From NCBI RefSeq assembly GCF_051960575.1, contig NZ_JBQCEE010000261.1, positions 1 through 26,472 of the forward strand: DNA of 26,472 nt. The letters run 5' to 3'. Position 1 is the first letter of the stretch, and every line of letters starts with the position of its first letter. Below are positions 12,613 to 21,063 of this stretch, piece after piece. The stretch comes from JBQCEE01 sp051960575. Its GTDB lineage: Bacteria > Actinomycetota > Actinomycetes > Mycobacteriales > Jatrophihabitantaceae. The notes below the pieces were generated by a model, which was not told the origin of the DNA, ran no database searches, and saw nothing but the letters and a program-made list of their open reading frames with translations. A program made the translations under genes and the position numbers.

Positions 12613-14184
12613 TCACCGGGTGAACAGCACCCGGCCGCGGCGGTAGGCCGCCCGGCACACGGGCAGGTCGACGCCCGGACGGATGTCGGGCAACCCCGGG
12701 ACGGCCGAGCGCGGATCGGTGCTCCAGCGCGACACCCGTTCGTCCGGCGAGTCGACCGCGAGCTCGCCGGCCTGCCAGACGGCGAAGGTCGCCGCCGCAC
12801 CGGGCATCAGCATGCCCTCGCCGTCGCGGCGGGCGACCCGCCAGCCACCGCGCGTGTGGGCGGCGAAGGCGGCCCGGGGGCTGATCGCAGCGCCCGGGTC
12901 GTGCGGGTACGCCGCGGCCCGCACGGCGGCCCAGGGGCCGAGCGCGGTGACCGGGGCGTCCGACCCGAAGGCGAGGGGCACGCCGGCGGCGGCGAGCTCG
13001 GTGAACCGGTTCAGGTCCAGGGCTCGGGCCGCGCCGAGCCGGGTGGCGTACATGCCGGCAGGGCCACCCCAGTGCGCGTCGAACATCGGCTGCATCGAGG
13101 CGATGAGCCCGGACGCCGCGAGCCGCTTCGCGTCGCGCACCATCTCGACGTGCTCGATCCGATGCCCGGCGCCGCCGGCCCGGCCGAGCCGGGCGCCGGC
13201 CGCCTCGACCGCGTCGAGCACCTGGTCGACGGCGGCGTCGCCGATCGCGTGGAAACCCGCCTGCAGCCCCGCCTCGGTGCAGGCGAGCACGTGCTCGGTG
13301 AGCTCCTCGGTCGCGAAGCGCAGCGAGCCGCGGTTGCCCGGGTCATCGGCGTAGGCCTCGCGCAGCGCGGCGGTGTGCGACCCGAGCGAGCCGTCGCAGA
13401 ACAGATCACCCGCAGCGCCGACCGCACCGAGCTCGCGAGCCTTCGCGACCGCGCCGAGCTCGGCCCAGTAGCCGATCACCTCGGGCAGGGCGTCGTCCTC
13501 GCGCGCAAGCGCCAGCAGGCTCAGCAGGTCGTCCTCGCTGCTGATCGCCGGGCCGCCCATCTCGTGCACGCAGGCGATGCCGAGCGACGCGGCGTGCCGC
13601 AGCGCGGCGAGCTGGGCCGCACGCACCTGGCCGGCGGTGAGCCCGGCGTACGCGGCGCTGCGGGCCGCGTCGTGGGCGGCGCCGGTGACCAGGCCGTCCT
13701 GCGTCCACCCGGCGAGGGCGGTGAGGCCGGGCACGGCCGCGGCGAGGGCCGAGCTGACCACCGCCGAGTGGGCGTCGACACGCGCCAGGTACACCGCTCC
13801 CCCGGCGCTCGCCCGGTCGAGCTCGGCGGCGGTGGGCGGCCGCTGCTCGGGCCAGCCGGTGTCGTCCCAGCCGCCGCCGACGATCGGTCGGCCGCCGTTC
13901 GCGCGGGCGGCGCGCGCGACCGCGTCCAGCGCCTCGGCCAGCGAGGCCGCGCCGGCGAGCGAGAGCCCGGTGAGCTCGAGCCCGGTGGCCGTGGTGTGCA
14001 CGTGCGCGTCGACGAAGGCGGGCGTCACGAAGGCGTCCTCGAGGTCGACGACCTCGGTGCCGGCGTACTGGCCGATGCCCTCCTCGGTGCCCATCCAGGT
14101 GATCGTGCCCTCGTCGACGACGAAGGCGGTGACCTCGAAGGCGGCGGTCGTGTAGACGCGCCCGTTGCGGAACAGGGTGGGCAT
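12613..14184 (-). CDS. YtcJ-like amidohydrolase (COG1574 type)
   Basis: A 523-residue metal-dependent hydrolase of the amidohydrolase superfamily, in the large group related to YtcJ and N-substituted formamide deformylase. The metal-binding pair H61-x-H63 is in FVDAHVHTT. Further ligands are expected in VHEMGG (about 209), GFHAIGD (about 313), HRIEHVEM (about 341) and the catalytic Asp in FGSDAPV (about 410). The N- and C-terminal beta-sandwich segments are present, so it is full length. No signal peptide is seen. It diverges from a LacI-type regulator 92 nt away, which might control it. The substrate cannot be told from sequence, as this family acts on varied amides and related bonds. Confidence 0.85.
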   Translation of the reverse strand: MPTLFRNGRVYTTAAFEVTAFVVDEGTITWMGTEEGIGQYAGTEVVDLEDAFVTPAFVDAHVHTTATGLELTGLSLAGAASLAEALDAVARAARANGGRPIVGGGWDDTGWPEQRPPTAAELDRASAGGAVYLARVDAHSAVVSSALAAAVPGLTALAGWTQDGLVTGAAHDAARSAAYAGLTAGQVRAAQLAALRHAASLGIACVHEMGGPAISSEDDLLSLLALAREDDALPEVIGYWAELGAVAKARELGAVGAAGDLFCDGSLGSHTAALREAYADDPGNRGSLRFATEELTEHVLACTEAGLQAGFHAIGDAAVDQVLDAVEAAGARLGRAGGAGHRIEHVEMVRDAKRLAASGLIASMQPMFDAHWGGPAGMYATRLGAARALDLNRFTELAAAGVPLAFGSDAPVTALGPWAAVRAAAYPHDPGAAISPRAAFAAHTRGGWRVARRDGEGMLMPGAAATFAVWQAGELAVDSPDERVSRWSTDPRSAVPGLPDIRPGVDLPVCRAAYRRGRVLFTR

Positions 14185-14230
14185 GTGCTCGAGTCTGCCA
14201 GCGGCGCTGTCGGTGATCGGCGGGGTGCGG

Positions 14231-14244
14231 CGGTAACGTTTGCA
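14231..14244. promoter_or_regulatory. Possible LacI-type operator over a -10 box
   Basis: The bases CGGTAACGTTTGCA contain one good half (CGNTTNCA) of the LacI-family consensus TGNAANCGNTTNCA and a poor left half. TAACGT (14234-14239) also fits a -10 box for the LacI gene at 14277. Autoregulation is plausible but weakly supported. Confidence 0.3.
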
Positions 14245-14276
14245 GCCACACAGGCCGGTCGTCGACAGGAGGTGCG

Positions 14277-15293
14277 ATGGTCGCGAGCATCGAGGACGTC
14301 GCGCGCAAGGCCGGGGTCTCCATCGCCACCGTCTCGCGCGCCCTGCGCGGACTGCCCGACGTCGCCGCCACGACTCGTGACCGCGTGCTCAGCGCGGCGT
14401 CCGAGCTGAACTACGTCGCCTCGCCGTTCGCGGCCCGGCTGGCGAGCGGGCGCACGGCGACGATCGGGCTGGTCGTGCCGTTCGTCAACAAGTGGTTCTT
14501 CGGCGAGGTGATCGACACCGTCGAGAGCGCCCTGCGCAAGGCCGGGTTCGACCTGCTGCTCTACAACCTCGGGGACGCCGACGGGCGCGCCCGGTTCTTC
14601 GAGCTGATGCCGGTGCGCAAGCGCGTCGACGCACTGCTCGTCGCGAGCCTCGTGCTCACCGACGAGGAGTTCGACCAGCTCACCGCACTCGACCGGCCGG
14701 TGGGGCTGCTCGGGCTGCCGCGTCCGGGGTTCCTGTCCAGCCGCATCGACGACGACGCGAGCTCGCGGCTGGCCGTCCAGCACCTCGTGTCACTCGGCCA
14801 CCGCCGCATCGGGCTCATCGGCGGCGACGCCGACGACCCGATGCGGTTCACCCCGCCGCTGCACCGCCGCGACGGCTACCGGGCCGCGCTGGCCGACGCC
14901 GGCATCGAGTGGCGTCCCGAGCTCGAGGTGCTGGGCTACTTCACCCCCGAGGGCGGGGCCGCCGCGGCCGAGCGGATGCTGGCCCTGCCCGACCCCCCGA
15001 CCGCCTTCTTCGCCGAGAGCGACGAGATGGCCTACGGCGCACTGCGCACCTTCCGGCGCTCGGGGCTGCGGGTGCCCGAGGACGTCGCCATCATCGGCTT
15101 CGACGACCAGCCGCTGTCGGAGTTCTTCGACCTCAGCACCGTGCACCAGCCGGTCGCCGAGCAGGCGCTCGACATCACCCTGCGGCTGCTCGCCACCATC
15201 ACCGGCTCGACCGAGGCCGACGGCGGCGACGCCGTGCTCGAGACCGAGGTCGTGGTGCGCGGCAGCACGGACGCCTCGCGGTCGGTGATCTGA
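14277..15293 (+). CDS. LacI-family transcriptional regulator
   Basis: A 338-residue regulator. The N-terminal helix-turn-helix IEDVARKAGVSIATVSRALRG (5-25) and hinge LNYVASPFAARLASGRT (43-59) are typical. A periplasmic-binding-like ligand domain follows, with GLVVPFVNKWFFGEV (63-77) and the late IIGFDDQPLSEF. The ligand is usually a sugar or nucleoside, but nothing nearby points to one. The ATG at 14277 has AGGAGG 4 nt upstream. It is divergent from the amidohydrolase and only 4 nt before the exonuclease gene, so it probably shares a message with the latter. In M. tuberculosis Rv2090 is not accompanied by such a regulator as far as I recall. Confidence 0.92.
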   Translation: MVASIEDVARKAGVSIATVSRALRGLPDVAATTRDRVLSAASELNYVASPFAARLASGRTATIGLVVPFVNKWFFGEVIDTVESALRKAGFDLLLYNLGDADGRARFFELMPVRKRVDALLVASLVLTDEEFDQLTALDRPVGLLGLPRPGFLSSRIDDDASSRLAVQHLVSLGHRRIGLIGGDADDPMRFTPPLHRRDGYRAALADAGIEWRPELEVLGYFTPEGGAAAAERMLALPDPPTAFFAESDEMAYGALRTFRRSGLRVPEDVAIIGFDDQPLSEFFDLSTVHQPVAEQALDITLRLLATITGSTEADGGDAVLETEVVVRGSTDASRSVI

Positions 15294-15297
15294 CCGC

Positions 15298-16197
15298 ATG
15301 CTCATGCTGGTCGACGCGGCCGGGCTGTGGTTCCGCGCGTTCTATGCCGTGCCCGAGTCGGTGACCGCTCCGGACGGACGACCGGTCAACGCCGTGCGCG
15401 GCTTCCTCGACATGGCGGCGATGCTCGTCGAGCGCCGGCGGCCGACCCGCTGGGTGGCCTGCCTCGACCTGTCCTGGCGCCCGGCGTTCCGCGTCGAGCT
15501 GGTGCCGTCGTACAAGGCGCACCGCGCCAACCCCGACGGGTCGGAGCAGATGCCGCCGACGCTGGCCCCGCAGATCACGGCGCTGCTCGACGTGCTCGGC
15601 GCGTTCGGGCTCGCGTGCGCCGGTGCCGACGGGTTCGAGGCCGACGACGTCATCGCGACCCTCGCCGCCCGCGACACCGACCCGGTCGAGGTCGTCACCG
15701 GCGACCGCGACCTGCTCGCCGTCGCCACCGACCGGGTGACCGTGCTCTACACCGGGCGAGGCATCGCGAAGATGGAGGCGCTCGACGCCGCCGGGGTGCA
15801 GGCGAAGTACGGCATCCCCGCCGCGCACTACGCCGACTTCGCGGTGCTGCGCGGCGACCCGAGCGACGGCCTGCCCGGCGTGCCGGGCGTGGGCGAGAAG
15901 ACGGCCGCGGCGCTGGTGACCCGGTTCGGCGCGGTCGAGGACATCCTCGCCGCCGCCCACGCCGGCGACGACGGCTTCCCCGCCGGCGCGGCGGCGAAGG
16001 TGAGGGCCGCCGCCGAGTACCTGTCCCGCGCGCCCGGCGCCGTCCGCGGGCGCACCGACGTCGCGCTGCACGACGTCGCCGACGACCTGCCCGCCGCGCC
16101 GCGCGATCCCAACCGGCTGGCCGCTCTCGCCGCGGAGCTGGGCATCGAGGCCCCCGTCGAGCGCATGCGCAAAGCGATCGCGTCCGCCCTCGCCTGA
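15298..16197 (+). CDS. 5'-3' exonuclease, PolA N-domain-like (Rv2090 type)
   Basis: A 299-residue stand-alone flap/5'-3' exonuclease, like the N-terminal domain of DNA polymerase I. The acidic metal site is visible: D6, D57, E114/D116/D117 (FEADD), D136/D138 (TGDRD) and D187/D190 (RGDPSD). The helix-hairpin-helix GLPGVPGVGEKTAAALV (191-207) would bind duplex DNA. The family removes 5' flaps or RNA primers during lagging-strand synthesis and repair. The ATG at 15298 begins 4 nt after the LacI stop codon without a clear ribosome site, suggesting coupling; a second ATG at 15304 is possible. It is convergent with the DUF4333 gene, as Rv2090 is with Rv2091c. Confidence 0.92.
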   Translation: MLMLVDAAGLWFRAFYAVPESVTAPDGRPVNAVRGFLDMAAMLVERRRPTRWVACLDLSWRPAFRVELVPSYKAHRANPDGSEQMPPTLAPQITALLDVLGAFGLACAGADGFEADDVIATLAARDTDPVEVVTGDRDLLAVATDRVTVLYTGRGIAKMEALDAAGVQAKYGIPAAHYADFAVLRGDPSDGLPGVPGVGEKTAAALVTRFGAVEDILAAAHAGDDGFPAGAAAKVRAAAEYLSRAPGAVRGRTDVALHDVADDLPAAPRDPNRLAALAAELGIEAPVERMRKAIASALA

Positions 16198-16248
16198 TCG
16201 ACGCACCATCCGGCCATCCGGCATCCGGCGCCCGCGTCCCCTCCACAG

Positions 16249-16300
16249 CGATGATCTCGGGAGAACCCGGGTCAGGACCGGGGTTCTCCCGAGATCATCG
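16249..16300. terminator. Bidirectional terminator, perfect 20-bp stem
   Basis: Arms 16249-16268 and 16281-16300 (left arm CGATGATCTCGGGAGAACCC) are exact complements around a 12-nt loop. It lies 51 nt after the exonuclease stop and 31 nt after the convergent DUF4333 stop, so it can end transcription from both sides. There is no T-tract on either side. Confidence 0.8.
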
Positions 16301-16331
16301 GGTGTCGGGGACTCGGTGACGGCGTCCGGCG

Positions 16332-17249
16332 TCACTTGACGGTGTAGTGGCCGTCGTCCTTGTTCGTGATGGTCACCGTGTAGGTGGTGCCGGTGCTGTC
16401 CTTGCAGAGGAAGCTGTCGCCGTTGTGCTTCATGGTGAAGTCCGAGCCGCCGTTGCAGGTGACGCCGGAGACCTTGAAGTTCTGGCTGATGTACTGCTCG
16501 ACGGCGGTGTGGCTCAGCTTCTTGTCCGCGTTGATCACGAACACGAACAGCAGGACGACCGCCGCCGCGATGATCACGATGACCGCCGCGATGATGCCGT
16601 AGAGGCCGCCGCGGCCCTTCCGCGCGGGCGTCGACTGCTGCGGGTAGCCGCCGTAGGCGGGCGCCGCGTCGCCGTACTGCTGGCCATAGGGTTGCTGGCC
16701 GTACTGCTGGCCGGCGGGCTGCCCGTAGGACGGCTGGCCGTACTGCTGGCCCGCGGGCTGACCGTACGGCTGCGCGGCGGGCTGGCCGTAGGACGGCTGT
16801 CCGTACTGCTGACCGGCGGGCTGGCCGTACTGCTGACCGCCCGCGGGCTGCCCGTAGGACGGCTGCCCGTACTGCTGGCCGGACGCCGGCTCCTGCGCTT
16901 GGCCGTAGCCGCCCTGCCCGTACTGGCCGTAGGACGCCGACGGTGGCTGCCCGTACGACGGCTGTTGGCCGTAGGACGGGGACGGGGACGACGGGGACGG
17001 CTGGCCGTACTGCCCGTACGGCTGCGACTGCCCCGGCTGCGACTGACCCGGCTGCGACTGACCGGGTGCCTGGCCCTGCGGGCCGCCCCACGGCGTCGCG
17101 CCGAAGCCGGGCGCCGAGCCGTCACCGGGGAGGTGCGGGATGACCGTGGTCGCGTCCGGCGCATCGCCCTCGGACGCCGGCGGCTCGGACTGCGGAGGCG
17201 GCTGCGGCGTCCATGGCTGCTGCTCGCCCGGGGTGCCCTGATCGCTCAT
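16332..17249 (-). CDS. DUF4333 membrane protein with Gln/Tyr/Gly/Pro-rich tail (Rv2091c position)
   Basis: A 305-residue protein. Residues 1-210 are a cytoplasmic disordered tail with repeated GQQYGQPSYGQPA units. One transmembrane helix follows (about 215-239). The exported C-terminal 66 residues form a DUF4333 domain with C265 and C282 probably joined, ending in KDDGHYTVK. The domain function is unknown; DUF4333 is common in actinobacterial envelope proteins. The ATG at 17249 follows GGAGGAAC. It lies downstream of helY on the same strand, 105 nt away, in the same order as Rv2092c-Rv2091c. The tail could drive clustering or bind partners inside the cell, which is inference. Confidence 0.85.
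   Translation of the reverse strand: MSDQGTPGEQQPWTPQPPPQSEPPASEGDAPDATTVIPHLPGDGSAPGFGATPWGGPQGQAPGQSQPGQSQPGQSQPYGQYGQPSPSSPSPSYGQQPSYGQPPSASYGQYGQGGYGQAQEPASGQQYGQPSYGQPAGGQQYGQPAGQQYGQPSYGQPAAQPYGQPAGQQYGQPSYGQPAGQQYGQQPYGQQYGDAAPAYGGYPQQSTPARKGRGGLYGIIAAVIVIIAAAVVLLFVFVINADKKLSHTAVEQYISQNFKVSGVTCNGGSDFTMKHNGDSFLCKDSTGTTYTVTITNKDDGHYTVK
16629..17072 (-). repeat. Coding repeats for Tyr-Gly-Gln-Pro-Ser/Ala units
   Basis: Imperfect repeats of 12 to 30 nt encode units such as QQYGQPSYGQPA across residues about 60-207 of the DUF4333 protein. Several longer units are almost identical at the DNA level, so length polymorphism between strains is likely. Confidence 0.75.
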
Positions 17250-17288
17250 CGTCGCCGTTCCTCCGTGGTCGGGCCAGTCGGTCGCCCA

Positions 17289-17294
17289 ACGCTA
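17289..17294 (-). promoter_or_regulatory. Possible -10 box for the DUF4333 gene
   Basis: TAGCGT on the minus strand lies 39 nt before the ATG at 17249, in the 105-nt gap after helY. No convincing -35 box is seen at the right distance. Confidence 0.3.
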
Positions 17295-17354
17295 GCGCCT
17301 GCGCCGTCGGCCGGTGGGCAGGTCACGCCGAGCGACGCGGAGATCGTCGGCGGC

Positions 17355-20099
17355 TCAGGCCTGCATGCTCTGTGCGACGACGCCGCGCCGCACCGCCGTC
17401 ATCGCCGCGCGGGCGACGGCGGCGATCGGTGCGGTCGAGCCCCCGACCTCCGGCGCCGAGGCGATCTGGTCGAGCAGGTCGAGCACCTGCTTGCACCAGC
17501 GGATGAAGTCGCCGGCCGACAGCTCCGTGCCGTGCTGGGCGGCGGTCGTCAGCACCCGGTCGAGGCGGTCCTGCCGCGCCCAGCGGAACACCGCCCACAC
17601 GAACCCGGGCTGCGGGTCGCGTGACCGCGGCAGCCCGGCCTCGGTCTCGTCGTCGGCGAGATCGCCCCAGATGCGGCCGGTCAGCGCCAGGGCGTCGCGG
17701 ATGCGCTCGCTCGGCATGCGGTCGACGAGCGGCTCGTCGCGCCGCGGCTCGTAGACCAGGCTGGACACGACGGCGGCCAGCTCCGCCGGGTCGAGGGCGT
17801 CCCAGGCGCCGTCGCGCAGGCACTCGGCGACGACGAGGTCGGCCTCCGACCAAATGCGGGCGAGCCGGCGTCCCTCGGGCGTCGCCTCCTCGCCGCTGAG
17901 GTAGCCACGGGCCTCGAGCAGCGTGCAGATGCGGTCGAAGGTGCGGCCCAGCGAGCCGGTGCGGCCCTCGATGCGGCGACGCAGCGCGTCGTTCTCGCGA
18001 GCGAGCCGGGCGTGCCGCTCGGCCCAGCGCGCGTGCGCCTCACGGTCGGCGCACTGGTGGCACGGATGGGCGCGCAGCGCGGCCCGCAGCCGGGTGATCT
18101 CGCGGTCCTCGGCCGGCGCGTCACCGCGGCGCGACGGGCGCTCGGCCGGCGGCAGGTCGAGGCTGCGCAACCGGTTGGCGGTGTCGCGGCGCTCGGCGAC
18201 CGAGCGGTGGTCGAGGTGCTTGGCGAGCCGCAGGGTGGCGAGCGGGGTCACCGGCGCCGGGAAGTCCAGCGACGACAGCCGGCCGGCCCAGCGGCCGTCG
18301 GTGATGACCAGTGGACGCGGGTCGTCGTCGACCCGCGCGCCGTTGTCGAGCACGACCGCGATGCCGGCGCGGCGGCCGCGCGGCACGCGGATCACGTCGC
18401 CGCGGCGCAGCTGCTCGAGCGAGGCGACGATCGCCCCGCGCCGCTGCTGCGACTGCGACCGTGCCTGGGCGCCCTCGCGCTCGCTGAGCTGCCGGCGCAG
18501 GTCGGCGTACTCGGCGAAGTCGCCGAGGTGGCAGCGCAGCTGGTCGGCGTACTCGGCCAGCGTCGCCTCGTTGCGGCGGATCTGCTTGGCCAGCCCGGCG
18601 ACGGCGCGGTCGGCCTGGAACTGGGCGAAGGACGCCTCGAGCAGCTGCCGCGCCGCCACGCGTCCCATCTGGTCGACCAGGTTGACGGCCATGTTGTACG
18701 AGGGCCGGAACGACGACCGCAGCGGGTACGTGCGGGTCGACGCGAGGCCGGCGACACGCTGCGGGTCGACCTCAGGCGCCCACAGCACGACGGCGTGGCC
18801 CTCGATGTCGATGCCGCGTCGCCCGGCCCGGCCGGTGAGCTGGGTGTACTCCCCCGGCGTGACGTCGGCGTGCGTCTCGCCGTTGAACTTGGTGAGCCGT
18901 TCGAGCACGACGGTGCGCGCGGGCATGTTGATGCCGAGCGCCAGGGTCTCGGTGGCGAAGACGGCGCGAACCAGCCCGCGGACGAACAGCTCCTCGACGG
19001 TCTCCTTGAACGCCGGGATGAGGCCCGCGTGGTGGGCGGCGATGCCGCGCCGCAGCCCCTCGCGGAAGTCCCAGAAGCCGAGCACGTCGAGGTCCTCCGG
19101 CGGCACGCCGGCGGTGCGCTCGTCGACGATCGCGTCGATCTGCGCCCGCTCGGGCTCGTCGGTGAGCCAGAGACCCGCGGCGATGCACTGCTGCACGGCG
19201 GCGTCGCAGCCGGCGCGGCTGAAGATGAAGGTGATCGCCGGCAGCAGGCCGTCGCGGTCGAGGCGGGCGATGACGTCCGGACGCAGGGGCGGCCGCCAGT
19301 GCCGTTGCCCCCGTCCCCGCCCGCCGGGCACGGCGTCGAACTGGCGCCGCTTCTCCTGCGCGTGGCGCAGCAGCTCCGGGTTGACGACGAGGGGAGCTTG
19401 CGACCCGAGTGTGTCGCTGCGACCGTTCGGGCCGAAGAGGTCGAACAGGCGCGGCCCGACGAGCACGTGCTGCCAGAGCGGCACCGGCCGCTCCTCGTGC
19501 ACGATCACCTGCGTCTCGCCGCGCACCGAGATCAGCCACTCGCCGAACTCCTCGGCGTTGGACACCGTCGCAGACAGCGACACGAGCCGCACCGATGCGG
19601 GCAGGTGGATGATCACCTCCTCCCACACGGCGCCCCGGAACCGGTCGCCCAGGTAGTGCACCTCGTCCATGACGACGTAGCCGAGGTCGGTGAGAGTGCG
19701 GCTGCCGGCGTAGAGCATGTTGCGCAGCACCTCGGTGGTCATCACGACCACCGGCGCCTCGCTGTTGATGGCGTTGTCCCCCGTGAGCAGGCCGACGTTC
19801 GCGGCGCCGTGGCGGGCGACGAGGTCGTTGTACTTCTGGTTCGACAGCGCCTTGATCGGCGTGGTGTAGAAGCACTTCTGCCCGGCGGCGAGCGCGAGGT
19901 GCACCGCGAACTCGCCGACGACGGTCTTCCCCGAGCCGGTCGGCGCGCAGACCAGCACCGCGTACCCGTCCTCGAGCGCCTCGCAGCCCTGCACCTGGAA
20001 CTCGTCGAGCCGGAACGGGTACTCGGCCCGGAACGCGGTGAGGGCGGGGTGGCGACCCCGGCGGCGCGCCGCCGCGTACGACTCGCTCGGCGACGGCAT
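17355..20099 (-). CDS. helY: Ski2-like DEAD/DEAH-box helicase HelY
   Basis: A 914-residue helicase close in length to mycobacterial HelY. Motifs in order: Q-type start FRLDEFQ (29-35), Walker A APTGSGKT (52-59), DEVH (145-148), SAT (176-178), ATETLALGINMPART, and QLTGRAGRRG near 420. A long C-terminal half carries HPCHQC near 680 and a DSHCT-type end. Such enzymes unwind RNA or RNA-DNA duplexes in RNA processing or decay; the exact role in actinobacteria is unsettled. The ATG at 20099 stands 6 nt after a -10 box. It lies 35 nt downstream of tatC on the same strand, so it may also be read from the tatC operon. Confidence 0.95.
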   Translation of the reverse strand: MPSPSESYAAARRRGRHPALTAFRAEYPFRLDEFQVQGCEALEDGYAVLVCAPTGSGKTVVGEFAVHLALAAGQKCFYTTPIKALSNQKYNDLVARHGAANVGLLTGDNAINSEAPVVVMTTEVLRNMLYAGSRTLTDLGYVVMDEVHYLGDRFRGAVWEEVIIHLPASVRLVSLSATVSNAEEFGEWLISVRGETQVIVHEERPVPLWQHVLVGPRLFDLFGPNGRSDTLGSQAPLVVNPELLRHAQEKRRQFDAVPGGRGRGQRHWRPPLRPDVIARLDRDGLLPAITFIFSRAGCDAAVQQCIAAGLWLTDEPERAQIDAIVDERTAGVPPEDLDVLGFWDFREGLRRGIAAHHAGLIPAFKETVEELFVRGLVRAVFATETLALGINMPARTVVLERLTKFNGETHADVTPGEYTQLTGRAGRRGIDIEGHAVVLWAPEVDPQRVAGLASTRTYPLRSSFRPSYNMAVNLVDQMGRVAARQLLEASFAQFQADRAVAGLAKQIRRNEATLAEYADQLRCHLGDFAEYADLRRQLSEREGAQARSQSQQRRGAIVASLEQLRRGDVIRVPRGRRAGIAVVLDNGARVDDDPRPLVITDGRWAGRLSSLDFPAPVTPLATLRLAKHLDHRSVAERRDTANRLRSLDLPPAERPSRRGDAPAEDREITRLRAALRAHPCHQCADREAHARWAERHARLARENDALRRRIEGRTGSLGRTFDRICTLLEARGYLSGEEATPEGRRLARIWSEADLVVAECLRDGAWDALDPAELAAVVSSLVYEPRRDEPLVDRMPSERIRDALALTGRIWGDLADDETEAGLPRSRDPQPGFVWAVFRWARQDRLDRVLTTAAQHGTELSAGDFIRWCKQVLDLLDQIASAPEVGGSTAPIAAVARAAMTAVRRGVVAQSMQA

Positions 20100-20105
20100 G
20101 CGTCC

Positions 20106-20111
20106 AGGCTA
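20106..20111 (-). promoter_or_regulatory. -10 element for leaderless helY
   Basis: On the minus strand TAGCCT is followed by exactly 6 nt and the helY ATG, matching the leaderless pattern. No ribosome-binding site is present. It lies between the tatC stop codon and helY. Confidence 0.5.
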
Positions 20112-20134
20112 TGTCGTCCGGCGGTGCGGCCGGG

Positions 20135-21046
20135 TCAGGTGGTGTCGGCCCAGGCCGACGTGGGCGGTTCGAGCGGCTGCGGGATGGCGTCGATCTCGGA
20201 CGCGACGGTGTCGTCGAGCTTCGCCTGCTCGCGCTCGGCCGCCTTGCGGCGCGCCTTGCGCCGGTCGTGGACGATGGCGATGACCACCGCCGCCTCGAAC
20301 AGCAGCACCATCGGGATGGCCATGGCGCACATGGTGAAGGGGTCGGTCGACGGCGTCGCCACGGCGGCGAAGAGGAAGATCAGGAAGATGCCGATGCGCT
20401 GGCTGCGCTTGAGCAGCCGCGCCGGCAGCGCCCCGGCGAAGTTCGCCATCACCACGATCAGCGGCACCTCGAAGGCGGCGCCGAAGACCACCAGCATCAA
20501 CGTGACGAAGCTGATGTAGTCGCTCACGGTGAGCTGGGCCTGGGTGCCGTTGCCCGCCTGTTCGAGCACGAACCGCAGGCCCTTGGCGAGCACGGTGTAC
20601 GCGAGCGCCATGCCGGCGGCGAACAGCACCGTCGAGGCGATGATGAAGACGATCGTGTACTTGCGCTCGTTGCGACGCAGGCCAGGCGTGATGAAGGCCC
20701 AGATCTGGTAGAGCCACAGCGGTCCGGTGAAGACGGCGCCCGAGATGACCGACACCTTGAGCCGGGTCGTGAAGCCGTCGAGCACGCCGTGGTAGATCAG
20801 CACGCAGCCCTCACCGCTCGGCGTGTAGCGGAACTTCGCCGGCACGTTGCAGTACGGGTGCCGCAGCAGTTCGAGGGTCTGCGGGTAGAGGAACCAGCCG
20901 AGCACCGCGCCGGCCGCGACGAGCACCAGGATGGTGAGGATCCGCCGGCGCAGTTCGCGCAGGTGGTCCATCACCGGCATGCGGCCGTCCGGGTTCTTCG
21001 GACGACGTCGTCTCGCCCGCCGGGTGCTGCCGGCCACGGATGCCAC
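20135..21046 (-). CDS. tatC: Sec-independent (twin-arginine) translocase subunit TatC
   Basis: A 303-residue polytopic membrane protein, the receptor for twin-arginine signal peptides. After a basic N-terminus, MDHLRELRRRI (26-36) opens the first of six helices. The conserved LYQIWAFITPGLRRNERK loop and FEVPLIVV, with its membrane Glu, are present. The C-terminus is a charged cytoplasmic tail. GTG at 21046 begins 17 nt after the pafC stop, and a weak ribosome site leaves a start at the second GTG (21034) possible. In most actinobacteria tatA lies directly before tatC; there is no room for it here. TatC needs TatA to form a pore, so tatA must be elsewhere if the system works. Confidence 0.95.
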   Translation of the reverse strand: MASVAGSTRRARRRRPKNPDGRMPVMDHLRELRRRILTILVLVAAGAVLGWFLYPQTLELLRHPYCNVPAKFRYTPSGEGCVLIYHGVLDGFTTRLKVSVISGAVFTGPLWLYQIWAFITPGLRRNERKYTIVFIIASTVLFAAGMALAYTVLAKGLRFVLEQAGNGTQAQLTVSDYISFVTLMLVVFGAAFEVPLIVVMANFAGALPARLLKRSQRIGIFLIFLFAAVATPSTDPFTMCAMAIPMVLLFEAAVVIAIVHDRRKARRKAAEREQAKLDDTVASEIDAIPQPLEPPTSAWADTT

Positions 21047-21063
21047 GGCTTCGAGGGTAACGG

